From: Myxococcales bacterium
GTDB lineage: Bacteria > Myxococcota_A > Polyangia > Palsa-1104 > JAEUJZ01
Direction of reading: 5' to 3'
NCBI GenBank assembly: GCA_016794505.1
Contig: JAEUJZ010000086.1
Location: 1-64,000, forward strand
DNA: 64,000 bases
Shown here: positions 16,939 to 26,003 of the stretch, one piece after another
How positions within the stretch are numbered: the first letter of the stretch is position 1
How the letters are laid out: each line of letters starts with the position of its first letter
The notes under the pieces: generated by a model
Told to the model about the DNA's origin: nothing
Databases searched by the model: none
What the model saw: only the letters and a program-made list of their open reading frames with translations
Translations under genes and position numbers: made by a program

Positions 16939-19900
16939 CGCGTCTGCTCCGTGGGGGTTCCGCGCGGCGGCGCTGTCCTGCCGGTCTGGCTCGCGGTCGG
17001 AACGTGGATGGCCGAGAGCTGCTGGTATACCGCCAAGCGGGCCTGCGCCGACTCTTCAGCGCTCGCCACCAAGCGGGCATAGCGCTGCGGGTCTTTCAGC
17101 TCGACCATGCGGAAGCGTCCTTCGTTTTGCATGTACTCGCGCACTCGCACCTTGCTGTTTCCCGTCGGGCTGTCAAGGTGCAGCGGCGCTTCACCGGCCG
17201 CGATGCGGCGCGGGTCAAAGCGGAACAGCGGCCAGACGCCTGACTCGACGGCCAGCCGCTGCTGCTCGGCCCCTTGCACCAGGTCATAGCCGTGCGCGAT
17301 GCAGTGGCTGTACGCGATGATCAGCGACGGTCCGCGGAAGCTCTCGGCTTCTTGGAAGGCGCGCACGGTCTGCGCATCTTTGGCGCCCAGCGCGACACGC
17401 GCGACATAGACATTGCCGTAGGTCATGGCCAGCAGGCCGAGATCTTTTTTTCCCGTCTCTTTGCCGGCCGCTGCGAACTTGGCGGCGGCACCGATCGGCG
17501 TCGCCTTGGACTGCTGACCGCCCGTGTTGCTGTACACCTCGGTGTCGAGCACCAGCAGGTTCACGTCGTGTCCCGATGCCAGCACGTGATCCAGTCCGCC
17601 ATAGCCGATGTCATAGGCCCAGCCGTCGCCACCGACGATCCACACGCTCTTGCGCACCAGATAGTCGGCCAGAAGCGACAGCACCGCCACGGCGTCGATC
17701 TGCGTCCGTTCCGTCGGGCGCAGGCTGGCCAAGCGACTGCGCAGGATCTGCAGACGCTCGCGCTGCGCTGCGATGCCCGCTTCATCGTCTTGCGAGGCCG
17801 ACACCAGCGCCGTCACCAGATCATCGCCCAGCAGCGATGAAAGCTGCCCGAGCGCCATCGCGGCGCGCTGCGCTTGCGCATCGACCGCCAAGCGGAAGCC
17901 CAGACCGAATTCGGCGTTGTCTTCAAACAGCGAATTCGACCAAGCCGGCCCGCGTCCGTCGGCGTTTTGGCTCCACGGTGTCGTCGGTAGGTTGCCGCCA
18001 TAGATCGACGAGCAGCCCGTGGCATTGGCGATCAGCGCGCGGTCGCCAAAGAGCTGCGATAAGAGCTTGAGATACGGCGTCTCGCCACAGCCGGCACACG
18101 CGCCGGAAAACTCGAACAGCGGCTTCAGAAGCTGCGAGCCTTTGACGTCGAGGTGCAGGCCCACCCGGCACGGCTCGGGCAGCGATTCGAAGAAGGCAAA
18201 GCGCGGACGCTCGGCCTCTTTCAGCGGTGCGGCCGGTGCCATGTCGAGCGCTTTGTGTCGCGGGTTGCGCTTGTCTTTGGCTGGGCAGAACGCCGCGCAC
18301 AGACCACAGCCGGTGCAGTCGTCGGGCGCGACCTGCACGCGATACTTGCTGCCCGGACTGGCTTTGTAGTCGACGCAGACAAAGCCCGGTGGCGCGTCGC
18401 GGACCTGAGCATCGTCGAGCGTCGTCGTGCGGATGGCGGCGTGCGGACAGATGATCGCGCACTTGTTGCACTGGATGCACACCGCCGGATCCCACACCGG
18501 CAGATCCAAGGCCAGGCTTCTGCGTTCCCAGCGCGCCGTGCCGGTGGGCCAGGTGCCGTCGACGGGAAGCGCGCTTACCGGCAAGCGGTCGCCATGGCCG
18601 GCAATCATCAGCGCGGTCACCCGCTGCACAAAGTCAGGAGCCGAAGCCGGCACAGCCGGCGGCTTATGATGGCCGCGTTGCGTATCGGCATCAGCGACGG
18701 ATGGAATGGCAATTTGCCGCAGGTTTTCCAGCGTGCGATCGATGGCCGACAGGTTGCGCCGCACCACTTCATCGCCGCGCTTGCCATAGGTCTTCTGCAC
18801 CGCTTGGCGGATGCGTTCGAGCGCTCGATCGTGCGGCAACACACCCGACAGCGCGAAGAAACAGGTCTGCATGACGCTGCTGATGTAGCGACCCAGGCCA
18901 GCCTCTTCCGCGACGCGCTGGGCATCGATGGCGAACAGGCGGGCTTGGCGTTCGCGCAGGATGTCCTGCACCTCGGCCGGTAGCTGCGACCAGACCGCTT
19001 CGGCGCGCCAGGGCGCGTTTAGAAGAAAGGTGCCGCCCGGCTGCAGAAGCTCGGCCATGTCATAGCGATCGAGGAACTGCGGCTGGTGACAAGCGACGAA
19101 GCTGGCGCGACGGATGCGATACGCCGAGCGAATGCGCCGCGGCCCAAAGCGCAGGTGCGACACCGTGTAGCTTCCCGCTTTGCGCGAGTCCAAGACGAAG
19201 TAGCCCTGCGCGAAGTGCTCGGTCTCTTCGCCGATGATCTTGATCGTGTTCTTGTTGCTGCCCACGGTGCCATCGGATCCCAGGCCAAAGAACACCGCGC
19301 GCACGACGTCATCGGGTTCGATGTCGAGCGCTTCGTCATAGGGCAGCGAGCGACCGCAGACATCGTCGGTGATGCCGATGGTAAAGCGGCGTCGCGGCGC
19401 TGGCTTGCTGAGCTCGTCGAAGATCGCGCAGACCATGGCGGGCGTGAACTCTTTGGACGAAAGGCCATAGCGACCGCCGATGACGCGCGGCAGCGGAGCG
19501 GTTTCATCCCAAAGACCGGCGGCCTGCGCTTCCATCAGCGCTGCTTGCACGTCGAGCAGCAGCGGATCCCCAACGGCACCTGGCTCTTTAATGCGATCGA
19601 GGACGGCCAGGCTGCGCACGGTCTTGGGCAGCACCGCAACGAAGGCCGCGACATCAAACGGGCGATACAGACGAACTTTGATGACGCCGACGCGCTGGCC
19701 GCGGGCGCGCAGCCAGTCGACGGTCTCGTGGATCGTCTCGCCCGCCGAGCCCAAGACAACCAGCACGCGATCGGCCTTGGGATCGCCTTCGTAATCGAAC
19801 AGGTGATACGTGCGGCCGGTCAGCGCCGCGAAGCGATCCAGGGTCGCTTGCACGTGGCGGGGACAGGCGTCGTAAAACGGCGTGCAGGCCTCGCGAGCTT

Positions 19901-20573
19901 GGAAGAAGGTGTCGGGGTTCTGCGCCGCGCCGCGCAGCACGGGATGATCGGGTGAAAGCGCTCGCGCGCGGTGAGCAGCAATCGCTTCTTCGTCGATCAG
20001 CGCCCGCAGTGTCTCGTCGGGCAGCGGCTCGATTTTTTCGATCGCGGCCGAGGTGCGGAAGCCATCGAAGAAGTGCAGAAACGGCACGCGGCTGAGCAGC
20101 GTCGCGGCATGCGCCACCGCGGCCAGATCCTGCGCCTCTTGCGGCGAGCCCGAGGCCAGCATCGCAAAGCCAGTGCCGCGGCAGGCCATCACGTCCGAGT
20201 GATCGCAGAAGATCGACAGGGCGTGCGTGGCCAGCGTGCGCGCGGCGACGTGCAGGCAGAACGCGGTAAGCTCTCCGGCGATTTTGTACAGGTTGGGCAG
20301 CATCAACAGCAGCCCCTGCGACGCGGTGAACGTCGTGGTCAGCGCGCCCGCCTGCAGCGCGCCATGGACGGTGCCAGCGGCCCCGCCTTCCGACTGAAGC
20401 TGCACAATGCGCGGCACCTGGCCCCACAGGTTCGTTTGACCGGCGGCCGACCACTCGTCGCAGTATTCGCCCATCGACGAGGCCGGCGTAATGGGATAGA
20501 TCGCGACGACCTCGCTCAGGCGATGCGCGACGCGGGCCACTGCTTCGTTGCCGTCGAGGGTGACTGCGCTCAT
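16935..20573 (-). CDS. nifJ: pyruvate:ferredoxin (flavodoxin) oxidoreductase
   Basis: 1212 residues, the usual length for single-chain PFOR. The N-terminal pyrimidine-binding domain has Y-P-I-T-P-A-S-S-M-G-E, then domain II. A two-cluster ferredoxin insert carries C-I-Q-C-N-K-C..C-P and C-T-G-C-G-L-C..C-P. The C-terminal TPP domain has G-A-C-A-G-C-G-E-T-P-Y, N-A-T-G-C-S-S-I-Y-G-G and D-T-E-V-Y-S-N-T-G-G-Q. It converts pyruvate and CoA to acetyl-CoA and CO2 with reduction of ferredoxin or flavodoxin. The start is set at ATG 20573 (MSAVTLDGNEAVARVAHRL); the frame upstream to 20861 is not conserved sequence. First gene of the run with the DHOD-like and molybdoenzyme genes. Confidence 0.95.
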   Translation of the reverse strand: MSAVTLDGNEAVARVAHRLSEVVAIYPITPASSMGEYCDEWSAAGQTNLWGQVPRIVQLQSEGGAAGTVHGALQAGALTTTFTASQGLLLMLPNLYKIAGELTAFCLHVAARTLATHALSIFCDHSDVMACRGTGFAMLASGSPQEAQDLAAVAHAATLLSRVPFLHFFDGFRTSAAIEKIEPLPDETLRALIDEEAIAAHRARALSPDHPVLRGAAQNPDTFFQAREACTPFYDACPRHVQATLDRFAALTGRTYHLFDYEGDPKADRVLVVLGSAGETIHETVDWLRARGQRVGVIKVRLYRPFDVAAFVAVLPKTVRSLAVLDRIKEPGAVGDPLLLDVQAALMEAQAAGLWDETAPLPRVIGGRYGLSSKEFTPAMVCAIFDELSKPAPRRRFTIGITDDVCGRSLPYDEALDIEPDDVVRAVFFGLGSDGTVGSNKNTIKIIGEETEHFAQGYFVLDSRKAGSYTVSHLRFGPRRIRSAYRIRRASFVACHQPQFLDRYDMAELLQPGGTFLLNAPWRAEAVWSQLPAEVQDILRERQARLFAIDAQRVAEEAGLGRYISSVMQTCFFALSGVLPHDRALERIRQAVQKTYGKRGDEVVRRNLSAIDRTLENLRQIAIPSVADADTQRGHHKPPAVPASAPDFVQRVTALMIAGHGDRLPVSALPVDGTWPTGTARWERRSLALDLPVWDPAVCIQCNKCAIICPHAAIRTTTLDDAQVRDAPPGFVCVDYKASPGSKYRVQVAPDDCTGCGLCAAFCPAKDKRNPRHKALDMAPAAPLKEAERPRFAFFESLPEPCRVGLHLDVKGSQLLKPLFEFSGACAGCGETPYLKLLSQLFGDRALIANATGCSSIYGGNLPTTPWSQNADGRGPAWSNSLFEDNAEFGLGFRLAVDAQAQRAAMALGQLSSLLGDDLVTALVSASQDDEAGIAAQRERLQILRSRLASLRPTERTQIDAVAVLSLLADYLVRKSVWIVGGDGWAYDIGYGGLDHVLASGHDVNLLVLDTEVYSNTGGQQSKATPIGAAAKFAAAGKETGKKDLGLLAMTYGNVYVARVALGAKDAQTVRAFQEAESFRGPSLIIAYSHCIAHGYDLVQGAEQQRLAVESGVWPLFRFDPRRIAAGEAPLHLDSPTGNSKVRVREYMQNEGRFRMVELKDPQRYARLVASAEESAQARLAVYQQLSAIHVPTASQTGRTAPPRGTPTEQTR

Positions 20574-20745
20574 GAGGTCCTGATCCAAGAGAGGGCGAGC
20601 ATGTCGCTTGATCATGCAGATTTCGGGCCGCAGAAAAGGCGTCCTCGCACGCGCTCGATCGTCCATGCTGCGGCGCGTGGCAACGACCCCCGCGATGGAG
20701 CCCCTGGCTGCAAAAAAAGCGTTCCCGCTGCGTTTTGCGCAAGAT

Positions 20746-21651
20746 ATGCGCACAGCTCTGCTGCCCCTCGTCGCCTTGGCGCTGCTCGGCTTTGCCGCCA
20801 ACTCGCTCCTCTGTCGGCTGGCCTTGGCGCCGCCGGCTCGCATCGACGCGCTTTCCTTCACAGCGCTGCGCCTGCTGTCGGGGTCTGTCGTGCTGCTCGC
20901 CGCCGCGGGCCTGCGGCGGGCGCGGGCCGGGGCTTCGCTGCGTGGGGCGCTGGCGCTGGGCGTTTATATGCTGGCCTTTTCGCTTTCGTACGTGCGCATC
21001 GGGGCGGCGCTCGGCGCGCTGCTTCTGTTTGGAGCGGTGCAAGCGACGATGCTCAGCGTCGCCCTGCTGCGTGGCGAGCGCATCGACGCGCGCACCGTGG
21101 CCGGGCTTATGGCGGCACTGCTTGGGCTGGGCTGGCTGCTTGCGCCGGGCGTCGGTGCGGCCGAGCCCTGGGGCAGCGGGCTGATGCTGACTGCGGGGGT
21201 GGCCTGGGGCGCGTATTCGCTGCTTGGGCGACAGAGCCGCGACGCGCTGGGGACAACCGCCGGCAACTTTGCAGCTGCGACGCTGCTCTTGCTGTCCGTG
21301 GGGCTGTGCTGCCTGCTGGCTGTGCGCCTGTGGCCCGCGGGGCCGCTGGTTGCGTACCTGCCGTCGGGGGCGTCGCTGCGTGGGGCCGCGGCCGGATCGG
21401 GGACTTGGTTCGGGGCGGGCTTGGCCATGGCGTCGGGCTCGCTGGCCTCAGGCCTGGGCTATGCGCTGTGGTATCGCGCCCTGCCGACGCTGGGAGCGAC
21501 GCGCGCAGCCATCGTTCAGCTGCTGGTGCCGGTCCTTGCCGCGGGCCTGGCCGTGCCGCTTCTTGGCGAGACCCTGCACCTGCGCTTGCTGCTTTCAGCG
21601 GGGCTGGTCTTGTGCGGCGTGGCGCTGGCCTTGGTTCGTCCGACACGTTAG
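20746..21651 (+). CDS. EamA/DMT-family transporter
   Basis: About 301 residues with ten predicted membrane segments in two halves, the typical EamA (drug/metabolite transporter) plan. The first helix is L-L-P-L-V-A-L-A-L-L-G-F-A-A-N-S. The second half ends A-A-I-V-Q-L-L-V-P-V-L-A and G-E-T-L-H, both familiar in EamA proteins. Substrate unknown. ATG 20746 is chosen because it puts the first helix right at the N terminus and gives the family's usual length; ATGs at 20665 and 20695 are possible. It is divergent from nifJ across about 170 bases that must hold both promoters. Confidence 0.82.
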   Translation: MRTALLPLVALALLGFAANSLLCRLALAPPARIDALSFTALRLLSGSVVLLAAAGLRRARAGASLRGALALGVYMLAFSLSYVRIGAALGALLLFGAVQATMLSVALLRGERIDARTVAGLMAALLGLGWLLAPGVGAAEPWGSGLMLTAGVAWGAYSLLGRQSRDALGTTAGNFAAATLLLLSVGLCCLLAVRLWPAGPLVAYLPSGASLRGAAAGSGTWFGAGLAMASGSLASGLGYALWYRALPTLGATRAAIVQLLVPVLAAGLAVPLLGETLHLRLLLSAGLVLCGVALALVRPTR

Positions 21652-21776
21652 GAGTTTATTGGTGTAATGGACGATAAAAGCTAAAAGATAAATATTTTTA
21701 TGATAATAAAAATCGACGCAAGAGGGCTATGTTTCTATCTGTTTTGGAGAGTTGATTGATGGCTTCAGCGCGCGTC
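21652..21776. terminator. AT-rich convergent block with hairpin
   Basis: An AT-rich stretch between the convergent EamA and epimerase genes. Bases 21694-21701 (atttttat) pair perfectly with 21706-21713 (ataaaaat) around a 4-base loop. T- and A-runs on either side suit termination in both directions. No coding potential seen. Confidence 0.5.
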
Positions 21777-22766
21777 TTAGGCGTATCCCTCGCTGCGGAA
21801 CCACTCGATGGCGGCGATGACGCTGTCGGCGATCGGGCGGCAGGTGTACCCAAGCTCGCGCTGCGCCTTGCCGCAGTCGACGCGTAGCCCGCGCTGCGCG
21901 ATGCGTACCTCGGCCGGTGTGAACAAGGGCGCTCGCTTGCGGATGCGGGTGGCAAACCACGCCAGCGGATACGAGCCGGCCAGCGCCAGGCGATGCGGGA
22001 CTTTGAGCACGGCGCCGCGACGGCGACCCTGGCCAAACACGATGTCCGAAAGCTCGGTCATCGTGACGTTGTGTCCGCCCAGCAGATAGCTTTCCCCCGT
22101 GCGCCCGTGGCGTTCGACGAGCAGGTGGCCATTCGCCATGTCGCGCACGTCGCCCATGTTCGAGACGAAGTCGACGGCAAAGACGATGCGATCGCTAAGG
22201 GCTGACAGCAGCATGCGGCCGGTGGGCGTCGGGCCGACATCGCCTGGCCCGATGGGTCCACACGGCGCGGCAATGACGACGTCGAGTCCCTTTGTCACAA
22301 AGTCGCGCGCCACGTCGTGCGCTGCTTTCTTCGACTGCGCGTACTCGCTTCCCGTCGAGCCAAGGGCGAAGGCGCTGTCTTCGGTGGCGTCGTGGTCGCC
22401 GTGGCCGGCAAAGACCGCGAGCGAGCTTGTATAGACGACGCGCGAGACGCCTGCGGCCAGGCACTGTGCAAGCAAGTTGCGCGTACCTTCGACGTTGACC
22501 GCGTGCATCAGGCCCGGCGTTTGGGTCCACAGCGCATAGACCGCGGCCAGATGGAACACCCGATCCACACCGTGAAGCGCGGCGCGCACACTCTCGGTAC
22601 TGCGGATGTCGCCCGCGATCGTCTCGACGGCAAGGCCGGTGAGGTTGCGGGTGTCTTCACCGGGTTTGATGAGGACGCGAACGCGCCGGCCTTCGGCGAG
22701 CAGGGCGCGCACGACGTGCGAGCCGATGAAGCCCGCGCCTCCGGTGACCAGCGAGAGACGACTCAT
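21777..22766 (-). CDS. NAD-dependent epimerase/dehydratase, HpnA-like extended SDR
   Basis: 329 residues. The NAD-binding motif G-G-A-G-F-I-G-S-H is at residues 9-17. The active-site Y-x-x-x-K is in E-Y-A-Q-S-K-K, with an upstream T-S-S-L-A-V-F serine region. The overall pattern (H-L-A-A-V-Y-A-L-W, then N-V-E-G-T-R-N-L-L) matches the dihydroflavonol-reductase-like group that includes hopanoid-associated sugar epimerase HpnA. No squalene or hopanoid genes are in the window, so that role is not established. The ATG overlaps the stop of the upstream membrane protein gene (ATGA). Confidence 0.85.
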   Translation of the reverse strand: MSRLSLVTGGAGFIGSHVVRALLAEGRRVRVLIKPGEDTRNLTGLAVETIAGDIRSTESVRAALHGVDRVFHLAAVYALWTQTPGLMHAVNVEGTRNLLAQCLAAGVSRVVYTSSLAVFAGHGDHDATEDSAFALGSTGSEYAQSKKAAHDVARDFVTKGLDVVIAAPCGPIGPGDVGPTPTGRMLLSALSDRIVFAVDFVSNMGDVRDMANGHLLVERHGRTGESYLLGGHNVTMTELSDIVFGQGRRRGAVLKVPHRLALAGSYPLAWFATRIRKRAPLFTPAEVRIAQRGLRVDCGKAQRELGYTCRPIADSVIAAIEWFRSEGYA

Positions 22767-23644
22767 GCGGCCGCTCGCTGTGTCTGGCCGGTCCCGGTCT
22801 CATCCTCTTGCCCGAAGGCTCGGCAAAGCAGCGCTTGCACGGGGCCGCCCCGCCGCAAGAGCAGGCGCCAGGCGAGGCCAAACACCACGGGAATGCCGAT
22901 GCCATAGCCGCCAAGATGGGCCACTGCTTCGTCGAGTCCCAAGCGAACGAGCGCTTGCTTGGCGGCATAGGTTGCCAGGGCCATTGCAGCAGCCAGCGGC
23001 AGCGCTGCGAAGAACACGGCGGCGAGATAGCTGGCAACCAGACGCAGCGCGCTCGGCGCCGACGCGACATCCGAGCGGATCCAGCGCACGAAGAGCGCAA
23101 AGAACGCTGGGAGCAAAAAGGCTCCGTCGAGATACAGCGTTTTTGCGACGGAGCTCAGCAAAAAGCGCGGACCGGCCCCCGGCTGCAGCCCGGCCCCCGG
23201 CGACCACGCGACGCCGTGAAACATGTCGCGGTCGTATAGGAACCGGTCATAGCCCCGCCCGTCCCAGCCATACAGCAGGATGAAGAACATCCCCAGGTAA
23301 CCGAGCAGCCAGTTCAGGTGCGCAAGACCGAAGCGCCCTGCCGTGGTCAGACGGTGGCCCAGCCAAAACCCCAGGATGCCCTGCGTGATGTTGGTGATGC
23401 CAAACCCCAGCACCAAAAAGGGCGGTATCGCGGTGATCGACGAAGCGGCCTGCATGGTTTCCCAGCTTGGATGGCGCAAGAGCAGCAGCATTCCCGTCGG
23501 AGCCCAGACCAGCGACAGGAAAAGCAGAGTACGGACAAAGTGGGGACTGGCCAGAGGCCTTGGCTCTGTGCGAAGCGGTCGAGCCGCTGCGACGGCAAGA
23601 GAAGCCCCAAATCCATATGCCCAGAACACGTCGACTTGCACCAT
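22763..23644 (-). CDS. polytopic membrane protein, function unknown
   Basis: About 293 residues with some 7-8 hydrophobic segments, beginning MVQVDVFWAYGFGASLAV. I do not recognise a characterised family. A cluster of aromatic and charged residues (YDRFLYDRDMFHG) sits in a loop after the fourth helix and may be an active or binding loop. It is the first gene of a two-gene unit with the epimerase, overlapping it by four bases, so a role in lipid or envelope chemistry is possible. The open frame continues upstream to 23875, but that part is Arg/Pro-rich and membrane-free; the ATG at 23644 is the likely start. Confidence 0.66.
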   Translation of the reverse strand: MVQVDVFWAYGFGASLAVAAARPLRTEPRPLASPHFVRTLLFLSLVWAPTGMLLLLRHPSWETMQAASSITAIPPFLVLGFGITNITQGILGFWLGHRLTTAGRFGLAHLNWLLGYLGMFFILLYGWDGRGYDRFLYDRDMFHGVAWSPGAGLQPGAGPRFLLSSVAKTLYLDGAFLLPAFFALFVRWIRSDVASAPSALRLVASYLAAVFFAALPLAAAMALATYAAKQALVRLGLDEAVAHLGGYGIGIPVVFGLAWRLLLRRGGPVQALLCRAFGQEDETGTGQTQRAAA

Positions 23645-23934
23645 GCCGCGAATATAAGGCAGCCGCGGTGGAGGCGGTGCGTCGATCCGCGCGGGCTCGG
23701 AAGCTATAGCCAGCGCCGCGCGCAACCGTTCGCGCGATGGGCCGATCCGAGCGTGATTGGCTCCTGCGGCGCCGTTCACGCGGGGGAGTGATGCCTCTTG
23801 GATATCGACACGAACGATCCGTTTGTCACCAACCTCGCTGTGCCTTCGGAAGACCTTGGCGAGCGGCGAGGCCATCCGGTGATCGCTCTTCAGGGTCCTG
23901 CGCCCTGCGTGATACCCTGAATCAGGGGGGCTCT

Positions 23935-25116
23935 CTGTCTCGGTTTATCAAGCTGGTTCTAGGTCTGGTCTGCTTGCTGGTGGGCAGTCTGGCTGCGCCG
24001 TCGGTCTGGGCCGCACCACCGGGGGCCGCCCTGCGCAAGTTTGAAGAGGGCAGCAAGGCCTTTGCCTCCGGTCACTACGACCAGGCGCTGAAGGCATTTC
24101 AGGCCAGCATGGAGCTAGAGCCGAGCCCGAACACGCGCTTCAAGATCGCCAAGTGCTACGTGGCCCTCGGCAAGACCGGCAGCGCCTATGTCGCCTTCAA
24201 GCGGGCGGCGCAAGAGGCCCAAGATCGCGTCAACGCCACAGGCGAGAAGCGCTTTCTGCCGACGCGCGATGCGGCGCTGATCGAGGCGGCTTCTCTTGAA
24301 AGCAAGGTGCCCAAGCTGACCTTGGTCGTGCCCACCGACGTGCCCGAGGGCTTTGTGCTGTCGCTGGACGGCAGCCCGATGCCGCAGTCGCTGTGGGGGC
24401 TCGCCATCGAGACCGATCCCGGTACGCACCAGCTCGTCGCCGAGGGACCGCGCCTGCAGCGCTTTACGCAGACCCTGCTTTTGCACCAGGGCGAGTTCCG
24501 GCGCATCGACATTCCCTTTGTGCGCGTCGCCACCGCCACCCTGCGCTTTGCGTTCAGCAGCAAGCCGGCGGGCCTGGCCGTCAGCATCGACAAGCAGCCG
24601 GTCTCGCCCGAGCAGTTCGACCGCCCGCACTTCGTCGATGTCGGCCCGCACCGCGTCGTCGTCAGCGCCCCTGGCTATCGCTCGTTCGTGTGGAGCCGCT
24701 CGCTTAAGGACAACGAGTCGGCGTCGATCCCGGTGACGCTAGAGGCCTCGCTGGTGGTCGCTGGCGGTGTCCCCAAGGTCGCGGTCTTCGTCATCGGGGG
24801 TGCAGCGCTGGCGGCGCTGGCCGTGGGCGTCGGCTTTGGCGTCAAGGCCAAGAGCGCTGCCGATGAGCAGCTCGCCCTGGATCCGCTGCGCCGATCGGCC
24901 ACCGTGCAAGACATGGTGCGCACCGACGCCATCTTGGCCAATGTCATGTTTGGCGTCAGCGGCGCGCTGGCTGTGACCACGGGTGTCCTGGCCGCGATGA
25001 CGCGCTGGCGCACCCCAGCCAAGGAAGCGGCGCAGGCCCAGCGCGCTCCCGGCTGGCACATCACTCCGGCCGCTGGGCCCGGCTATGCCTCGATTCAGCT
25101 CACGGGGACCTATTGA
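23935..25116 (+). CDS. secreted TPR/PEGA-like protein
   Basis: About 393 residues from the proposed start. A signal peptide (FIKLVLGLVCLLVGS..VWA) is followed by a TPR-like helix pair at about residues 35-110 (FEEGSKAFASGHYDQALKAF and a second A-K-C-Y-V-A-L-G-K repeat). Then come PEGA-like beta segments (V-S-I-D-K-Q-P-V, then V-D-V-G-P-H-R-V-V-V-S-A-P-G-Y). Two hydrophobic segments lie near the C terminus (F-V-I-G-G-A-A-L-A-A-L-A and an A-V-T-T-G-V-L-A-A-M segment). The best start by signal peptide and ribosome binding site (AGGGGGG 4 bases away) is CTG 23935. The nearest ATG is 23791, which would add 48 poorly coding-like residues. It overlaps the next gene by one base. Confidence 0.72.
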   Translation: MSRFIKLVLGLVCLLVGSLAAPSVWAAPPGAALRKFEEGSKAFASGHYDQALKAFQASMELEPSPNTRFKIAKCYVALGKTGSAYVAFKRAAQEAQDRVNATGEKRFLPTRDAALIEAASLESKVPKLTLVVPTDVPEGFVLSLDGSPMPQSLWGLAIETDPGTHQLVAEGPRLQRFTQTLLLHQGEFRRIDIPFVRVATATLRFAFSSKPAGLAVSIDKQPVSPEQFDRPHFVDVGPHRVVVSAPGYRSFVWSRSLKDNESASIPVTLEASLVVAGGVPKVAVFVIGGAALAALAVGVGFGVKAKSAADEQLALDPLRRSATVQDMVRTDAILANVMFGVSGALAVTTGVLAAMTRWRTPAKEAAQAQRAPGWHITPAAGPGYASIQLTGTY

Positions 25117-25988
25117 TGAGCAGAAAATCGTTTTATGATATTGGTTTAATCACCGGGATAGCTTTGGCGATTTCGTTGTCTGCCTGCACGGCATGGCAAT
25201 ATGAGATTATGAACTGTGATCCCAGCGCCTCGATTGATATCTGCAGTCGATTGAATACCGAAGATGGCATTAACCCAGCCATGGCTTGCAGTGGAATTTG
25301 GCGTTGTGACTCGGCGTCCTCGACTTGTCAGCCGACCGTGCGAGACCAAGATCGCGACGGTGACCTGCCCATTGAATGCGGTGGCACCGACTGTGACGAT
25401 TTGAATCCGCAGCTAAATGGCGCCCTGCGCACCTGCGACTGCCGTCTGCTGCAGAGCTCGGCGACGCCCTGCTCAATCGGGGTCGGGGCCTGCTTGAGCA
25501 GTGGCAAGTGGACCTGTGCAAACGAAGTGGCGACGTGTGACGCACCCGCCAAGACGCCGTTGCCAGCCCCCTCGTGGAGCAGCAAGCCGGTCAGCCCGGA
25601 ATACCGGAACTGGGACTGGAACTGCGACGGAATTGTCGAAGAAAATTGCGCGTTACCAGAAAACGTAAATGCCAGCAAAACGCCATGTGTTAAATCACAT
25701 TGCCCAGCGACAGTCGCGCGACGGGTGGGCGAAGAGATGTTGAAGCCGAGCCCGAATATTGATGCAATATGCAGCGATTATTGTGAATCAAACAACGAGA
25801 ATGGTCTTTGTCGCGCCTCTGCCAATGTGACAGCCCCATTCGTCATGAACTGTTTTGGCACAGGTGATTTGCCTACAAAGCCTGAGTCTGAATGCGGGGC
25901 GCTGATTGTCACGTGTCAGTGTTTTGGATTTCTCGGCTGTCATCGCATCAGTGGCGCTGTGAAAGGCGGATTCGTGTATTGCCGATAA
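25116..25988 (+). CDS. Cys-rich MopE-like lipoprotein, lower G+C
   Basis: 290 residues. A lipoprotein signal (ALAISLSAC) precedes a Cys-rich chain. One segment, D-R-D-G-D-L..E-C-G-G-T-D-C-D-D-L-N-P, is the Ca-binding-like MopE motif common in myxobacterial surface proteins. A second, N-W-D-W-N-C-D-G-I-V-E, resembles the matching V-D-W-D-C-D-G element. The last third is unrecognised. Codon use is visibly more AT-rich than in the neighbours, especially at both ends. The ATG overlaps the stop of the TPR/PEGA gene (TGATG). The Ser/Thr kinase gene starts 15 bases downstream, so the three genes are probably one operon. Ligand unknown. Confidence 0.74.
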   Translation: MSRKSFYDIGLITGIALAISLSACTAWQYEIMNCDPSASIDICSRLNTEDGINPAMACSGIWRCDSASSTCQPTVRDQDRDGDLPIECGGTDCDDLNPQLNGALRTCDCRLLQSSATPCSIGVGACLSSGKWTCANEVATCDAPAKTPLPAPSWSSKPVSPEYRNWDWNCDGIVEENCALPENVNASKTPCVKSHCPATVARRVGEEMLKPSPNIDAICSDYCESNNENGLCRASANVTAPFVMNCFGTGDLPTKPESECGALIVTCQCFGFLGCHRISGAVKGGFVYCR

Positions 25989-26003
25989 TTAGATAATTCA
26001 AGA

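Noticed and set aside
20574..20861. N-terminal extension of nifJ by 96 residues
   Set aside because: Arg/Ser-rich and unlike PFOR; the protein begins normally at ATG 20573.
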